64,000 bases of DNA from Aphelenchoides besseyi (taxonomy: Eukaryota > Nematoda > Chromadorea > Rhabditida > Aphelenchoididae): contig JAMPIQ010000003.1 in the NCBI GenBank assembly GCA_024699855.1, forward strand, positions 3,410,001-3,474,000. The letters run 5' to 3'. The notes beneath the pieces are model-generated. The model saw only the letters and a program-made list of their open reading frames with translations, searched no databases and was not told the DNA's origin. The first letter of the stretch is position 1. Each line of letters begins with the position of its first letter. Of this stretch, positions 21,101 through 34,915 are shown in pieces. A program made the translations under genes and the position numbers.

Positions 21101-24100
21101 CGGCGCAGAAACTCGATCGGTTTCGCGAAATCAACAAACTTTCCCGAAATTCGCGATGACAAAGAAACGAAAAGTTCAGACGTTCAAAAACGAAGTCGAT
21201 AGCGTGAGCCAAATAGTCGAAGGGCACGTAATTGGTGGAAATAAACGAACTTGTTCGCAAAAACACGCGAATTCGGAGCCATCGGATTGCGTAAACCTGT
21301 GGACCGGCAGTCAAAACAATCCGCCGAGTAGTCGGTGGTGTTTGTTTTCGAATGCCAAATCGAGAGTATCGACGACGGCAACTTTTTGCTGCCGAAACGT
21401 CCAATTTCGTCATCGATTTGAACGACCGAAAGTTTCCCACGAGTTGCAATTCGACTAAAAAACGTTCGAGGAGCTCGCTAATTGTCAACTAAAAGATTGA
21501 AATTGTGGAGAGAAGATGAGGAGGTACGTCGCTGCAAATCCAATCTCAGACGGCGAGGAAAATAACGAGCAGAATTCCTCCTCACCAACCTGCGTATTAA
21601 CATCGAATGGACGTAATCAACGCCGACTGATAAGCAAACTGACCCGTGAAGTTTCGCACCTCGGCGATTGACCTTTGTGGGAATAAACGTTAAAGTAAGA
21701 CGCAAAAACAATTCCGATTAAACTGGATTTTAGACAAACGCGCAACTTAACGTCCGGACATCAAACACGAAAACTCGATTGTTCGACGGAAAAACGTGAG
21801 AAAATCGGAACACAAGAAACCGACCGAATTGGCCGGTAAATGAAAATTGATTGGTTAGTCGTCGTCTTCTTTTTCGATTGATTGGATGCGCAGCAAGAAG
21901 TTTACGATCAAAAAGAAACGAGAATTCGAGTTAACCATAAAACTGGAGACAAAGGTCGCCGCTGGTCGGGTTACCCCCGCAATCGAGACCATGTGATCGC
22001 AACCAGTGGCTCATGAACGTCGGAAAGATGCTCATCGTTCCGCCTCGATTCTCCCCCAACGACGTGCAAAACCTGGGTAATCGGCTTTGAAGTAATTGAT
22101 AAGCAAAAACAGGTGAACGGGACCGAAACTCTTGCGCCAAATTACCCGCAATTTTGTGGCCGTTCAAGCGGATAATTGTGCGCTACGGAAACCGATTGGA
22201 TTCAACAAGTCGCCTGCTAATTCGATGAAAAGTTCAAACGACTCCCGTTCGTCGATTGGCGCCGTTAAGGCGGTTGTAAATCAAAAAACGGAAATTACAA
22301 CTCGAATTTCCTCGAAATTTGGGACGAGGTCAATTCGGGTCTTCAACAAATGATGCGGAAAGATTTCCAACAAAATTTTCCTTTCGTTGACGTCCGGCTC
22401 GCGCTTTCAACTTTGCCGGCCAATCGTCTAGACATCGAACGGTAAAAATGCACGCTTTCCAGTGAACTTTTTTCCGAATGGACGGTTTCCAGTTCAAGCG
22501 TTTCTGTTGCTCCCCCAAATCGCCACATGAAACTCGAAGCTGAGCGGCCCGAAGCGATCGGATCGTGTTCAACTAATCGGTGCGCCGATTGAAATCAAAT
22601 CGCTCGCACTCGTGGCCCACCGTCTTCAAAACGTGCTTTCCCCTACTCATCGTCCGGTTAATAACGCATTGGAGATACCGTAAACGAAAAAACGGCGCAA
22701 CGACCTTCGAAAACGGTCAGCTGTGACGTAGAATTGAAAATTGCGAGAAATTTTTGCAAAATCGTGCGCAACAACGAGCCGCCGGCAAAAAGACGCACAA
22801 GACAAATCGGCCTTGATAACGGACCCACTGGTCATTTCGGACGACGGCGATCGATCCCGCCGCATTCCAGCGGGCATTTTGATTTCGATCTTCGACTCTG
22901 CCACGAGAGTTGTTGGAAGAAAAAATTGCGAAATAAAAAGAAATTTTCCTGCATAAACGCGGCTGATCAACCGGAGGCAAAAACGTGAAAACTCTGCGGT
23001 TTTTTTGCGACAACGACGAGCGTCTGCTGGTCAATAGGTAGACGGGAGAGAGTTGCGCGGTGAATACGAAATTGTAAAAGTTGCGAACGAGAAGATGCGC
23101 AAGTTGGACGCCGCCAGTGGTCACAAAACGCGCGAAAAACACGATCAGTTCACGCAATCGATCGGAAGAACAAAAAATGGAATTATTATTCGGACTAATA
23201 AGCGTGCAGAACTCCTCTGCCCACGTGAAAAGTACGCAAATAACCCGCAGGTTCAATTGGCTAATCGTCCCGCCGGCCACTTGCTCAAACATACAAACAA
23301 TCGACCTCAACTCTTAAGCTCTTCGATTCGCGACTGCAGAAACTTCTTCTCGTGCCATTTTCGCATCTCTTAACCCCGCCGACGTCTTCACGCGATCCGT
23401 GCCGCAAGGCAGCAGCGAGAAGATGCGAGCGCGTAATCATCAGATCAATTGGAGAGAAAAGAGATGAGTTGCGGTAAATTCAAATACGCCGTGGAATTCG
23501 ACAAATGCAACAATTTGAATAACAAACTTTTGGCAAATGAAGAGGCGGACAATGGGAGTGCGCGAGAAGGTAAAACCAAAGGAACCACCGCGAAGTCTCC
23601 GTTTTCGGAAGACTTGAGGGTGAATGTTGTTTGCGTTGAGTGTCCTTAAACGTAAAGTGGAAAACGGCAGCAGAGATCCTGAAGTAAATTGCGCGAACGA
23701 CAAATTCGCACCTGCGGTATTCTCATTGAGGCCGCGAAATTGACCAATTTGCAGCATCCGATTAGTTGCAATTTAAACTTCGACAAAAATGACCACCAGC
23801 GTGATGGCGTGGATTAGCGGAATCTCAAGCCCATCCGCACAAACGACTACCGACATGGAAATGCGCGAAGGTCGGCGGTTGGCACGAGTTCGGGAAACAA
23901 TGGACGACGAGGAATCGTTTTGAGGTCCGTTCGATTTTGTTTGTTGAGCATGAGCGCAAAAACCATAAGGTTAATTCGAGAAACGAAAAGAAGCGATCGG
24001 CAATTCCCCAAACGGTATCGATTATCCGCCTCGATCTCTTCATAATTGACCTCCGACGTTGAAACGAACGGATTTCGTTTTCCTCATTTTCGCTCACTGA

Positions 24101-26465
24101 AGCGAGTTTTCGCATCAAAAACGCCCGCCAATTTCCCTTATTGTTCTTCGATTTCAACGAAAACTCCGCGTCAAAATCATCCTTAAAAAAAGGTCGCGCG
24201 ATCAAAAACAACGGAGCGTTTTAATTGGCGGATTTCAGTTTCTGAATGGTCCGCACAAACTTCAGAATCGAAGCCACTTGACCGTCGACGAAAGCGTTTT
24301 GCAAGATTTCCGGACGTTGATGAGACCCAAAACCATCAGCTGCAAAATGCGCGGCTTCAAAACGTGAACGATCGAAAGAAAACTCGTTTTCAGCCCAAAA
24401 AAGCTTTTTGATAACCGAACGGGAAACGAAATTAAAAACAAACAAACGTCCGCGAACAATAAAATCGAATTAGCATTCCACGTCTTTACAAACCTCTCCA
24501 ATTCTCGATTGTAACTCGTCGATCACAAAACGTGGATTTTCACTCGGCAAACGACACGCAAAAACAAAAGCGCCAGAACGAGAGAAAAGGCGCGAAAAAC
24601 AAAGTGACCATATTTATACAGAGATAGTAGAAGAACAGAAATTTAAGATCATGGCTTGACGGCCGCTTTTGGCTTCGGACGACGAAACAGAAGAATATGT
24701 CGTTCCGGCTCGTGGATCATGTAGTGAATCCAGCCCGGCGACTGTTGGAGGTCGTGCGAATTGCGCAACAACAAAAGCACTGGCAAGCAGTGTCGACCAG
24801 TGGTTTTGCCGACGATCAAAAGAAACTGCAGCTGCGAGCGAAGCTGACCGCCTTGGCAAACGGTCGAAGACGAAAAGGTCGAATAGGAGGGAAAGAGGTG
24901 AGAAGCGACGGACGCCCTCATAGAAAAAAGGGAATCGTAAAAAGACAGTCGAAAAGATCAACGTGAAATTCCATTTCTGCGCTTGATTGCGTCAACTTCT
25001 CGAATCACACAATGGGAATTTGGTGCTCGTCGCGGATTCCCGGATTTACTTCCAACAACGTTCGCATTCCGCGCAATTCACGCATCATTTCGGCGTCTTA
25101 TCAATCGCCAAATGGAATTCACAGTGCGAATTCGGACGCCAAACCGAGGGCGGCTGACTACAGGATTAGTTGAACTTCAGAACAAACATTTTGCTTCCGA
25201 CCAGTGGCTCTCTCTTACTATCAAAAGTGAGGGTGGATCCCGATTTAGTTCCGAGCCTCACAACTGTTCGATCGGCCGCAGTTCCAAATCTCATTATGAA
25301 ATGAATTGATCGACTAAAAACGCCACGAGTTCCGATCACAAAGAATCGTTGGTTTGATAAAAACAAACTTTTGGATACGAAAATCTGCCTTGTGGCACCC
25401 ACAGACACCACTCTCTACAAGGGCCCTATCGAAACACAACATCGAAATGAACAACGAGCTTAAGATCAACCGTTCAGCAGGTGCCAATTTAAATAATATC
25501 TGGCGTTTACTTCGAAGGTCAGTGAATTTCCCGGGACTCGTAGTTTCGGCGGTCACAAACTGACGACAGCCGTTGAAAGCGACACGCAAATCGAATCCTC
25601 GTTAGTCAACAGATGAAGAGCACAAGGCGAACAAGCGGTCCACCAAAGCTTAGTATCCTTTTAACCGAATCGAGTTCTGAAACTTCATCGGAATCTAAAA
25701 ACGATCGAATTTAAGGACTAGGCAGACTAATGAATCTGGAAGCGGCGGCTATTCTCAGTCCTTAACGTCACAAACGTGAAGGACCCGGAAATGATCACAA
25801 GTTCCTCCAAGAGCATAGAGGAACATTACTGTTAGTTTCCAGACAAAATTCCAGAACTTTGAACCACCTCCTTCGTCTCGTCGCCTCCCAAAACCGATCA
25901 ATTATTCTGATCGCGTTCCTTGAACACGTCCGGAGGGCACTAAAACGCGGTGATCAAATCCGCAGTTGGACGCAGCAGACGCTCGCAGTTGACGGCCGTC
26001 GAGACGTGGCAACGGCGATTTCTTGGCCGCCGAAAAATGTGCGAATTTCGAGGAAAGAGCTCAAACAAAACACACTTCGAATTCTCAATTGTCGCCAATG
26101 GACGTCGGAATTTCGGGAATGCGATTCGCTTGTCGTCTTCACGTTAATTGGAAAACAACTCGTAAATTTGCAACAAACTTTTTCGACGTCATAATCTTGA
26201 TCTACGAGTCAAAAGGGATTGTTCACGTGGTTCGGTGGTTGAATGGAAAGTCGTTCGACGAATAATTGCAATCAAAACAAACATTTGAAAAGAACCGTAA
26301 TAAATCAAAAATATTTCTGCGCTCTTATTCAATTGATCAAACACGAAAAACACGTTCAATTGTTCGCACTTTGTTTGTGTCGATCGGTCTTATCAGCTTT
26401 AAAATTCAATTTGGTCTAATTGACTACCACGTTTTTGCTCCTTTTTTGGTTCTGTGCACAAGAGA
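21101..26465. other. 5.4-kb gene-free region between divergent genes
   Basis: Dozens of ORFs of 60-200 codons overlap on both strands, but none shows a recognised motif, a consistent splice chain or preferred codon use. The DNA is visibly richer in G+C and CpG than other spacers. For example the line at 22801-22860 has 35 G/C of 60 bases and about eight CpG, against 23 of 60 at 7021-7080. The region lies between the start of the RhoGEF gene (leftward) and the transporter gene (rightward), so it probably holds promoters, enhancers and non-coding first exons. I cannot place these. Confidence 0.5.
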
Positions 26466-28662
26466 ATGTCGGAAAAAATTTACAGGTCAGTGAATTTGTG
26501 TTCTTGCAAAAGCCCGAATTCAGTGTTGCCCATGAAATTCCTCTCGACTCATTGGCCTATGGAAAGAAGAAAACGACGTCGACCTCGTCGAGTTCATCCG
26601 AAGGCGAGATGATCGATGGTGAGTTCGTCAAAGGTCATGGACTCCACTGGATCACCGCCGCGTTGATTGCGATTGGCGACATCGGTAAGCATCTTTCGAT
26701 TAAACTCTTTCTCATCGTTTCACAGCCGGTGGAAGTATGGTGGCACTTCCAACGTCGATTGAACAATGTGGACTTACTGCCGGTTTTATCTTATGTGCAA
26801 TGATGGTGGTCATCGGGTTGGTTTCTGCGATCATTCTGGGAATTTGTTGGCGCATTTTGTTGAGACATTTTCCCGAATATCGTTCTCATTGTCGTGTGCC
26901 CTATCAGCAAATCGGAATTTGTGCTGTTGGACCAAAAATCAAAACTCTCGTATCGGCTTCCGTTAACATTACGCAATTCGGAATCGTAACTGTTTATTTT
27001 CTGTTGACAGCAAAGAATCTTCACGACTGGTTGTCTACCTACTTTGACAACCTGCCCAGTATTTGTGTTTGGGTACTGATCGTTTCTGCAGGTAGATGAT
27101 AAGTTCAGTCAAAGTAGCAACATGTATTGTTAATAATATGCGCAATTCTTTTATTTTTAGAGCATTTAATTCTTTTTGCTTTACAGTCATGTGGCCGTTG
27201 AGCTTCTTGAAATCACCAGAAGGTTTGTTGTTTGAAATTGTGTGCGAGGATTCGTTCTAGACTTTTGGTGGGCGATTGTGGGTTCGATGATCGCAACATT
27301 GTTGGCCGTCTTGTTGATCATAGCCGGTGGTGCTATTGACTACAAAGGTTCGTTTGGGATAACTTCAAAAAAAGTATATTTTGGATTAACTAAAACTGCT
27401 TTCTGGTTTTTTTCACACAAACGATTAATGACTGTAAATGTCAGAACACATTTTCAGTTTGTGCACCGGAACGAGATTATGCCGAGTTTCGAATCGTGAA
27501 TACACTGGTCGGTGCCGGAACAATCATCTTTGCATTCGGTGGACATTCAAGTAATGACCTTTAACATCTGTAGTTTTGTATTTATGCCTGACAGAATTCT
27601 ATTTAAAGTCTTGATATTTAAATTGCAGCCTTCCCGACAATACAACACGACATGAAAAAACCAAAAGATTTTACAAAAACTGCGATCATGGCTTTTACAG
27701 TTGTTTCGGTGTTCTACTTCGCCGTTATGGGCATTGGAACAGTAGTGTACGGATCGTCGGTACGCGAAAGCGTAATCAACAACTTGCAAACCGGATGGAT
27801 TCAACAATCTGTGAATGTTTTAATAGGTGAGTAGCAGGTTGTCTCATGGCTGTGCATTGTTCTAATCCAGTGAAAAGATCAACTTTAACGACAGTTAAAA
27901 AATGTTCTTAGTTTTACTTGTTTGCAGCTATTCATTGCTTCTTAGCAACCCTTATCATGATCAATCCATTACAACAAGAAGCCGAAGAGTTGTTTAAGAT
28001 ATCACAAGGTTAGTTCACTTATTCGTTTGCGAGTTATTGTTATTGAAAGTTCAGGATTTGGATTACATCGAATTCTCGTCAGAACCGGCGTTCTTTTGCT
28101 GATTACATTTGTGGCTGAAAGGTTAACAAGAAACGAAGTATTTGTTAATCTTTGTTTTAGCGTTCCAAACTTCGGTCCGCTAATCAATCTCATCGGAGCT
28201 TCTACCTTCACGTTGACTTGTGTGATATTTCCGAGTTTGTTCTATTGTTTTTTGCGCGCAAGAGAACACAATTTGGTTGAAGGCAAGGACAAGGGACCAG
28301 TTGGATTTAAAGAGTAAACGGAAACATTTTAACAAGAAAACGCAATTCAGAATGATACACGCTAACAATTGGCCAACCCTGTTGTTCTGTGGATTTGTTA
28401 TTGGTAAGTTTGGGACAATTTGAACTACAGTCGTGCAGTTTTTGGGATAATTGGCGGATTGGCGGCAACCGGAGCTTCGATTCGCGAAATCTCGTCAGTT
28501 CGATTTGAGACTCCATGTTATCTACGATTCTTCTATCACCACGAATCAACTGGAATTTCAACGTCAACTAACTGTTGCGGTAGATATCAAAACATAACGA
28601 CGATTTCAACTCACAATTCTGCCGAGTTCTGCAATGAACCGAATCTCCATTTTTATGATTAG
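26466..28662 (+). CDS. Amino-acid transporter, AAAP/SLC36-like
   Basis: Twelve exons (26466-26485, 26524-26684, 26726-27091, 27187-27222, 27261-27347, 27458-27550, 27629-27826, 27928-28008, 28055-28121, 28161-28313, 28351-28403, 28439-28662) give 512 residues. A polar Ser-rich N-terminal tail precedes GGSMVALPTSIEQCG, a typical helix-1 entry for amino-acid/auxin permeases. About ten further hydrophobic helices follow, including FAFGGHSTFPTIQHDM, a hallmark of the family. Conserved blocks SVPNFGPLINLIGAST and VFGIIGGLAAT close the core. Members couple H+ or Na+ to neutral amino-acid movement across the plasma membrane or lysosome; the substrate cannot be read here. The start is chosen at 26466 with a short first exon; reading through the first intron would give a longer, less hydrophilic N terminus. 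A polyadenylation signal lies at 28682-28687. Confidence 0.88.
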
Positions 28663-28681
28663 TTTTGCGATCTCGTGTAAG

Positions 28682-28687
28682 AATAAA
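28682..28687 (+). terminator. Polyadenylation signal of the transporter gene
   Basis: AATAAA 20 bp after the stop codon. The convergent FAR-like gene ends only 22 bp further on, so the two transcripts probably overlap at their 3' ends. Confidence 0.55.
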
Positions 28688-28709
28688 CCTTAGACCAAAT
28701 ATTTAAACT

Positions 28710-29331
28710 TTATTTTTCTGCCGAAGTTTCCGCAAGTACATAAGGCACTAATGAAGGATTGCTCAGAGCTGATGCACTTCGAGGCAACACTGCCGCGTAA
28801 TTTCGCTTTGATGAATGATCCATCGAATACCATAAGCGAAGAGCTTCAAATACGAACTTCTTAACTTCCTTTTTGTTTCCAAATCGAATAATCGGAACGC
28901 CATCAATCAACTGAAAACAAATGAGAATTCGAATAAGAAACTACAAACCTTAGAGAAAAGTAAACGACCTGATGGACTTAACTTTGACTCTTTTTCCTTC
29001 ATGTAGTTAAACGTAGCTTGAGCCAATTCGCCCAAGCGTGGATATCGACTTTTGATTGACAACCATTGTTGTGCTTCATTCTCGGGATTCTCGTTTATCG
29101 TCTTCACGATAAACTCTCGCTGCTCTTCGGTGGTTGGAATCCTAAGATGAAACAACTCGGCTGGAAATATGGCTAAATGAACGTTTCAAAAACAATCAAT
29201 TGAGATCAGAAATTACCGTGTATGTGATCCACCGGTGTCACAGCACCGCTGACCAATGGTGCAGAATCAAGAACCAACGGAAAGACGAACAAAAGAATGA
29301 AAGTCAAGCGTACGTTTACGATTGAGAACAT
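28710..29331 (-). CDS. FAR-like fatty-acid/retinol-binding protein (FAR A)
   Basis: Three exons (29217-29331, 28949-29172, 28710-28910) give 179 residues. A signal peptide (LTFILLFVFPLVL) is followed by an all-helical, charged protein. It begins with IFPAELFHLRI and contains KSRYPRLGELAQ, SKLSPSGRLLF and a C-terminal Lys/Tyr-rich helix block. The layout follows the nematode FAR family (start near P-E-x2-x-F-Y, then amphipathic helices with K-x-P and L-S-P/G-P-E-A turns). FAR proteins bind fatty acids and retinol in secretions and body fluid. The similarity is moderate. It is strengthened by four similar genes next door with a matching first intron (phase 1, just before the F/Y-P-x-E motif). 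Confidence 0.75.
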
Positions 29332-29685
29332 CTCTTGTCCGCTAAGTTATAACAATAACTGCGAATTTGACTCATTTCGACCTTGACAATAAAGATGCTG
29401 TCTGATGAGCTTGTTCACGCGTTCCGCTTCCAGATCTTCTCATCAATCACCTTCAAACGTTGAACGTCGAAGATTTGAAACCTTTTGTTTATTGAGCCAA
29501 ATGGAACGACTAACAATTGGTGTGAAATCTTGTTGAGATTAAAAGCCAACGCGCATGAAAATGTTAGGAATCGGCAAACAAGAAAAATGGTCGTATAGTG
29601 GTTAGCGGTTAAAGCAAATCATGTGACAAGTAGATTGCGGTACCGACGACCTAAAACACACGCAAAATGTTACGTTGTCCGGCTG
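29332..29685. other. Spacer between FAR genes
   Basis: About 350 bp with no ORF of note. A short box-A-like stretch near 29590 (see rejected items) is not accepted as a tRNA. Confidence 0.4.
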
Positions 29686-30309
29686 TTAAGGAAGCATACT
29701 ATCAAGAATCATTGCTGAGTCTGGAAATTGGTCTCTGTAGGACTCTCGATCACGAGGCTCCATTTCACTCCATCTCTCAACGATGTGCTTCACATGATCG
29801 TGAATTTGACTTTGAGTTCCCGCCAACACAACTTCCACATGTTTCGAAATCTAAACAATAGGATTCAAAATTGAAGTTTTTGATTTGAATTTACAAGTTC
29901 GAGGAAATCACGAGCTGCGGGTGTTAGTCGCGTTGCCTTCTGTTGCACGTCCACGATGATCGGACGAACGTGTTTCTCGAGCTAAAATCTCAAAAAATTA
30001 AACTCGAATCGAGTTTGTTCCGCTTACATCCAATTGTTCGTAACGAACTTCTGCGTAGATGGCTTCGGGATTGATCTTCGTTTTGTGTACAACATCGAGA
30101 AACTGCTTCGAAAGTGTTTGATCGTAGATAATTTTATAGAGCTGCACGAACTCGATTGGATAGATGTCTGAAGTTGATGAAGTTCATTGCGATATTAGCT
30201 ATTGAAGTTGTGTTGACTTACCGAACGCGTGAATCTGACTGGCCAATGGCGCGGTTTCTATGGTCCAAAAGGCGACGAACAGCAGAGAGCCAATTAACTT
30301 GAACGCCAT
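29686..30309 (-). CDS. FAR-like fatty-acid/retinol-binding protein (FAR B)
   Basis: Four exons (30222-30309, 30028-30167, 29895-29981, 29686-29850) give 159 residues. A signal peptide (IGSLLFVAFWTIETA) is followed by DIYPIEFVQLYK, the family entry motif, an amphipathic region, and ATRLTPAARDFLEL, which matches the L-(G/T)-P-E-A-R-x-F turn of FAR proteins. After a further intron comes a C-terminal segment, ERWSEMEPRDRESYRDQFP, like the ALSPEAKxxLxxxFP block. It is predicted to be a secreted alpha-helical lipid carrier. This match is clearer than for FAR A. Confidence 0.8.
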
Positions 30310-30798
30310 TCTTTCGAATTTAAAGGGCGCGCATTTGAGAAATCAACAACGGCGACCGTTCATGCGATGTAATCGACACCCACCTTACGACAAGTCAAAC
30401 ATGAGAAAAACAGCGAAGGTTGTTAAGTTTTTGTTTGCCTCTCTTTTGTCATGCGGCGCTCCAAAAACACGCGCAAAATCAACGGCCAGTGGCGCCGTTC
30501 GACTGTTTGGGTTCGAAGCACTTCGATTCATTTGATTTACGGTCCACTGAGCTGTAGACCCAATTGTTTTCTCGACTTGCTTCATAGGCAAACACAATGA
30601 AATCCACTAACGGGGCACCTTATCTACGCATATGATCAGTTTCTTCAACTCTGCTTCTTTGATTCGAATCACATGGTCGTAATTCTTTTTCAGCTGATTA
30701 ATGACTATTGAGTTTATTCTAAAGCGTTCGATATTACAGACTTTGGTGTACGGACGTGAAGTAAAGCAAATTGATTGCACAGCAATGGTGATAGCGAT

Positions 30799-31620
30799 TT
30801 AATTCGAAATCGGTTGATTGTTCACGTACGTGCGTACCTTTGCGCCTACAAACAACTGACTAATCAATTGGTGTTCGTTTGAACTTACTGTTTAGAGCGC
30901 CACTCAATTCGGGTAGTTCCTTAGCCAAATGGTCGCGAACACTCTGTGGAATTGAATCCCATTTTTGAATCAAATAGATCAGATAGGGTTTAATGTATGG
31001 CGCCTTGTCACCAAACGATTTGAAGCGTTGACCTTAATAGAAATCAGAATGTTTTGTACTTTTGCTTACTGTTGATCGTTTGAACAACTTCCGGGAACTT
31101 TTGTTGAATTTCCTGTTTGCTATCGTTACTCAACGCGTTCCAGTCTTGCAACAAATCGGCAACAAACTCATTCAATTGATCTTCAGTGGTTCCGGGCGTA
31201 TGAAGAAGTTCGATTCGTTGTAAAACCTAAACTAATAAACGACACAGTGAGATTTGAATACTCACTCGGAAATAGTAGAAAGCGTTGGCATAATAGGATA
31301 GCGAAGACAAGTTGCCGACAAACTCCTCGTTAATCAACTTGAATTTCGACTCCAACTGCGCGTCTTTCTTCTTGATCGCCGCATATTGAGCATTTCGATC
31401 AGTCAAATTGCTCATTATCGCTTCATCGATCAACTTCTCTTGTTCGGGACTCAAACCGCCGTAAAACGCAGCAACTTTCTTTGGATACAAACCTTCAAAA
31501 CAAATCTGTTTTGACAAAAAAACCCGAGATACCATTGAACTGAGGTGGAAGATCACGGAAGTTAACCGCTGAAGCCAAAGCAGACAAAAACGTGAGACCA
31601 ATAACCCAACTAGCAAACAT
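30799..31620 (-). CDS. FAR-like fatty-acid/retinol-binding protein, extended C terminus (FAR C)
   Basis: Five exons (31533-31620, 31266-31492, 31070-31226, 30889-31032, 30799-30845) give 220 residues. Signal peptide, then GLYPKKVAAFYGGLSPEQEK, the strongest FAR signature in the cluster, then helices and WNALSNDSKQEIQQKFPEVV. Compared with its neighbours it carries a further exon that repeats the theme (WDSIPQSVRDHLAKELPEL), so the C-terminal helix pair appears duplicated. The final intron is chosen because of its consensus GTAAGT donor; without it a stop at 30860-30862 would give a slightly different tail. A TATA box is at 31658-31665. Confidence 0.82.
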
Positions 31621-31657
31621 TTCTTAGTGAACGTGGCAAATGAACAATCAACTGCTC

Positions 31658-31665
31658 TATTTATA
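31658..31665 (-). promoter_or_regulatory. TATA box of FAR C
   Basis: TATAAATA on the minus strand about 38 bp before the start codon at 31620. Confidence 0.5.
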
Positions 31666-32088
31666 GCCTTCATGTTGAATTGCGCAGATGTGATCTTCAT
31701 CCACGTGCCTCTTAGACAGAACAAACGATCTCCGAAGGCCGGTTTGAGAACTGGCTCTGCGACTTTAAGCATTGCTCTCCGATTGTCTTTCTTTCATCAC
31801 GGACTGCGGATTAGCGAACGACTATGAATTGACGGCAGGTGAAAAGGTTCATTGCCGATGAACGCCAATCGTTCAAAAATGAATCGGCGACTTCAGAATC
31901 TCACTTGTGAATCAAGCGACCTTTGTGTCTTCAAATAATTGCGTCGTGAAGAAGGACTTTTGTGCATGAGTACTTGTCATCTCTAGTCGTATTTGCAGAG
32001 CATAAAATGACGTCAGATATCGAAATTGATCTTTGATTTATTCTTCCAATTACAACAGCAATTATTCTTAATGACAAGGGTTATTATG
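31666..32088. other. Spacer between FAR C and the oxidoreductase gene
   Basis: About 420 bp. An ORF running across the FAR C promoter has no support. No RNA gene or repeat seen. Confidence 0.45.
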
Positions 32089-33680
<1,592 letters not shown>

Positions 33681-34053
33681 TTCAGCTGCACAATTTAACT
33701 CAAAAGTGAATACACAGTGAACGACGCACGCAACAAAACCCCCTTGTTTCTTTCCCTTTTATTCGTCCGCTCGTCGGTTCATACTTTGTGTTTGACGTGT
33801 AAAATACAAACTCTAGACTGTGGCTTTAAAGACCTCGAGTTTGCTGTTTAGTTTGTGCGGTTAAGATTGGCGAACTCGAATACTGAAGATCGAAAACATC
33901 GCCCTGATCTGTTCAAATGCATTGTATCCTAGCGACCATTGAACACAACTCAAAAACCAGAGTTCTCATTTCCACGAATTGGTCAAGAGCTTGTGCGTTA
34001 AAATTGATTTTCAGTCTTTCAACGTTTATTTTCAGTATCGAAGAATATTCCAA
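33681..34053. other. Spacer upstream of the oxidoreductase
   Basis: About 370 bp containing the oxidoreductase promoter and the 3' flank of FAR D. No ORF or repeat of note. Confidence 0.4.
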
Positions 34054-34678
34054 TTAGTCGACAGCTGATTTTGCTCGTTCTATAAAATCTTGACCTGAAA
34101 GAAAAGTTCAAGATTTCAATTTCATCTCCGACTTACTATTCAAATAATCGACAACGTTCGGGAAAGCAGTCGCAATCTCTGACTTTCCACTTTTGCTCAT
34201 TTTGTCCCACGCATTTTTGATTACCAAGAATTGTCTGTAAACTTCTTCTTCGTAGGCTCCTTTGCGAATCAGCTTTTTGATTGGCTCCATCACCTTAAGC
34301 TCTTGATTACCTTTCAAATTCTGAGCACTTACGATTTGACGATAAAAACCACTGGCTTCATTGGACATGCGATTAAGTTTCGAATAATAGACCGGAAATA
34401 CGAGTTGGTATCTTTTGTACAAGTCGAGATCTGCTTTACGAAGTAACTCGGAGACTTGTTCTTCTTGGGCGCCACTCATCCTGAACAAGCTCACTAGTTT
34501 CTTTTCTTCGTTTATTGTGAGATCCGAATAGAAGTCGGACAATTCGATGGGATACAACTCTAAGTTTATGTCATCGAGCTTTAAAGTTCAACTCACTTCT
34601 AATCACCCACGGCAACTTCGTGAACTGACCATTCACGATAACAAGAAGCAAAGTTAAAATCAGGAGTCTGAAGGCCAT
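34054..34678 (-). CDS. FAR-like fatty-acid/retinol-binding protein (FAR D)
   Basis: Three exons (34597-34678, 34137-34559, 34054-34094) give 181 residues. A signal peptide (LLILTLLLVIVNG) is followed by LYPIELSDFYSDLT, the FAR entry motif. A long charged helical region and WDKMSKSGKSEIATAFPNVV follow, then a short final exon. The last intron sits after N in the same codon position as the third intron of FAR C (NS|QDF against NS|QRF), direct evidence of common descent. The middle exon is unbroken here but split in FAR B, C and E. Confidence 0.82.
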
Positions 34679-34915
34679 CTGGAATCGACGCAATGAACTG
34701 AAACGACCTTTGAATGGTGTTTTGAAGTTTACAGAGAAATTCAAACGAAAACAATTACTCAACGTGACAATGAAAGGCTGAAAACACGTTCTCTCCAATT
34801 CAACGGGCAACTTTATTGAACAAAATATTTTCGCGAAAAATGTCATTGAAGTGTCGGCACCACAAAGCGATTGAAGGACCAAGTTTTTCGTCCGTTTTTC
34901 ACGAGTCTTCTGAAT

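Noticed and set aside
21101..26465. Many 60-200-codon ORFs on both strands
   Set aside because: They overlap each other, show no known motif, no signal peptide with matching splice sites and no phase-consistent exon chain; expected by chance in less AT-rich DNA.
29589..29651. tRNA-like stretch: box-A-like TAGTGGTTAGC with GGTCGT ... ACGACC ends
   Set aside because: The total length is only about 63 nt, there is no box B (GGTTCGA-type) and no convincing T-arm or anticodon stem. At most a decayed tRNA-derived fragment.
31227..31772. 181-codon minus-strand ORF across the FAR C start
   Set aside because: It reads through the first intron and the promoter; the spliced model with a signal peptide and FAR motif is clearly better.
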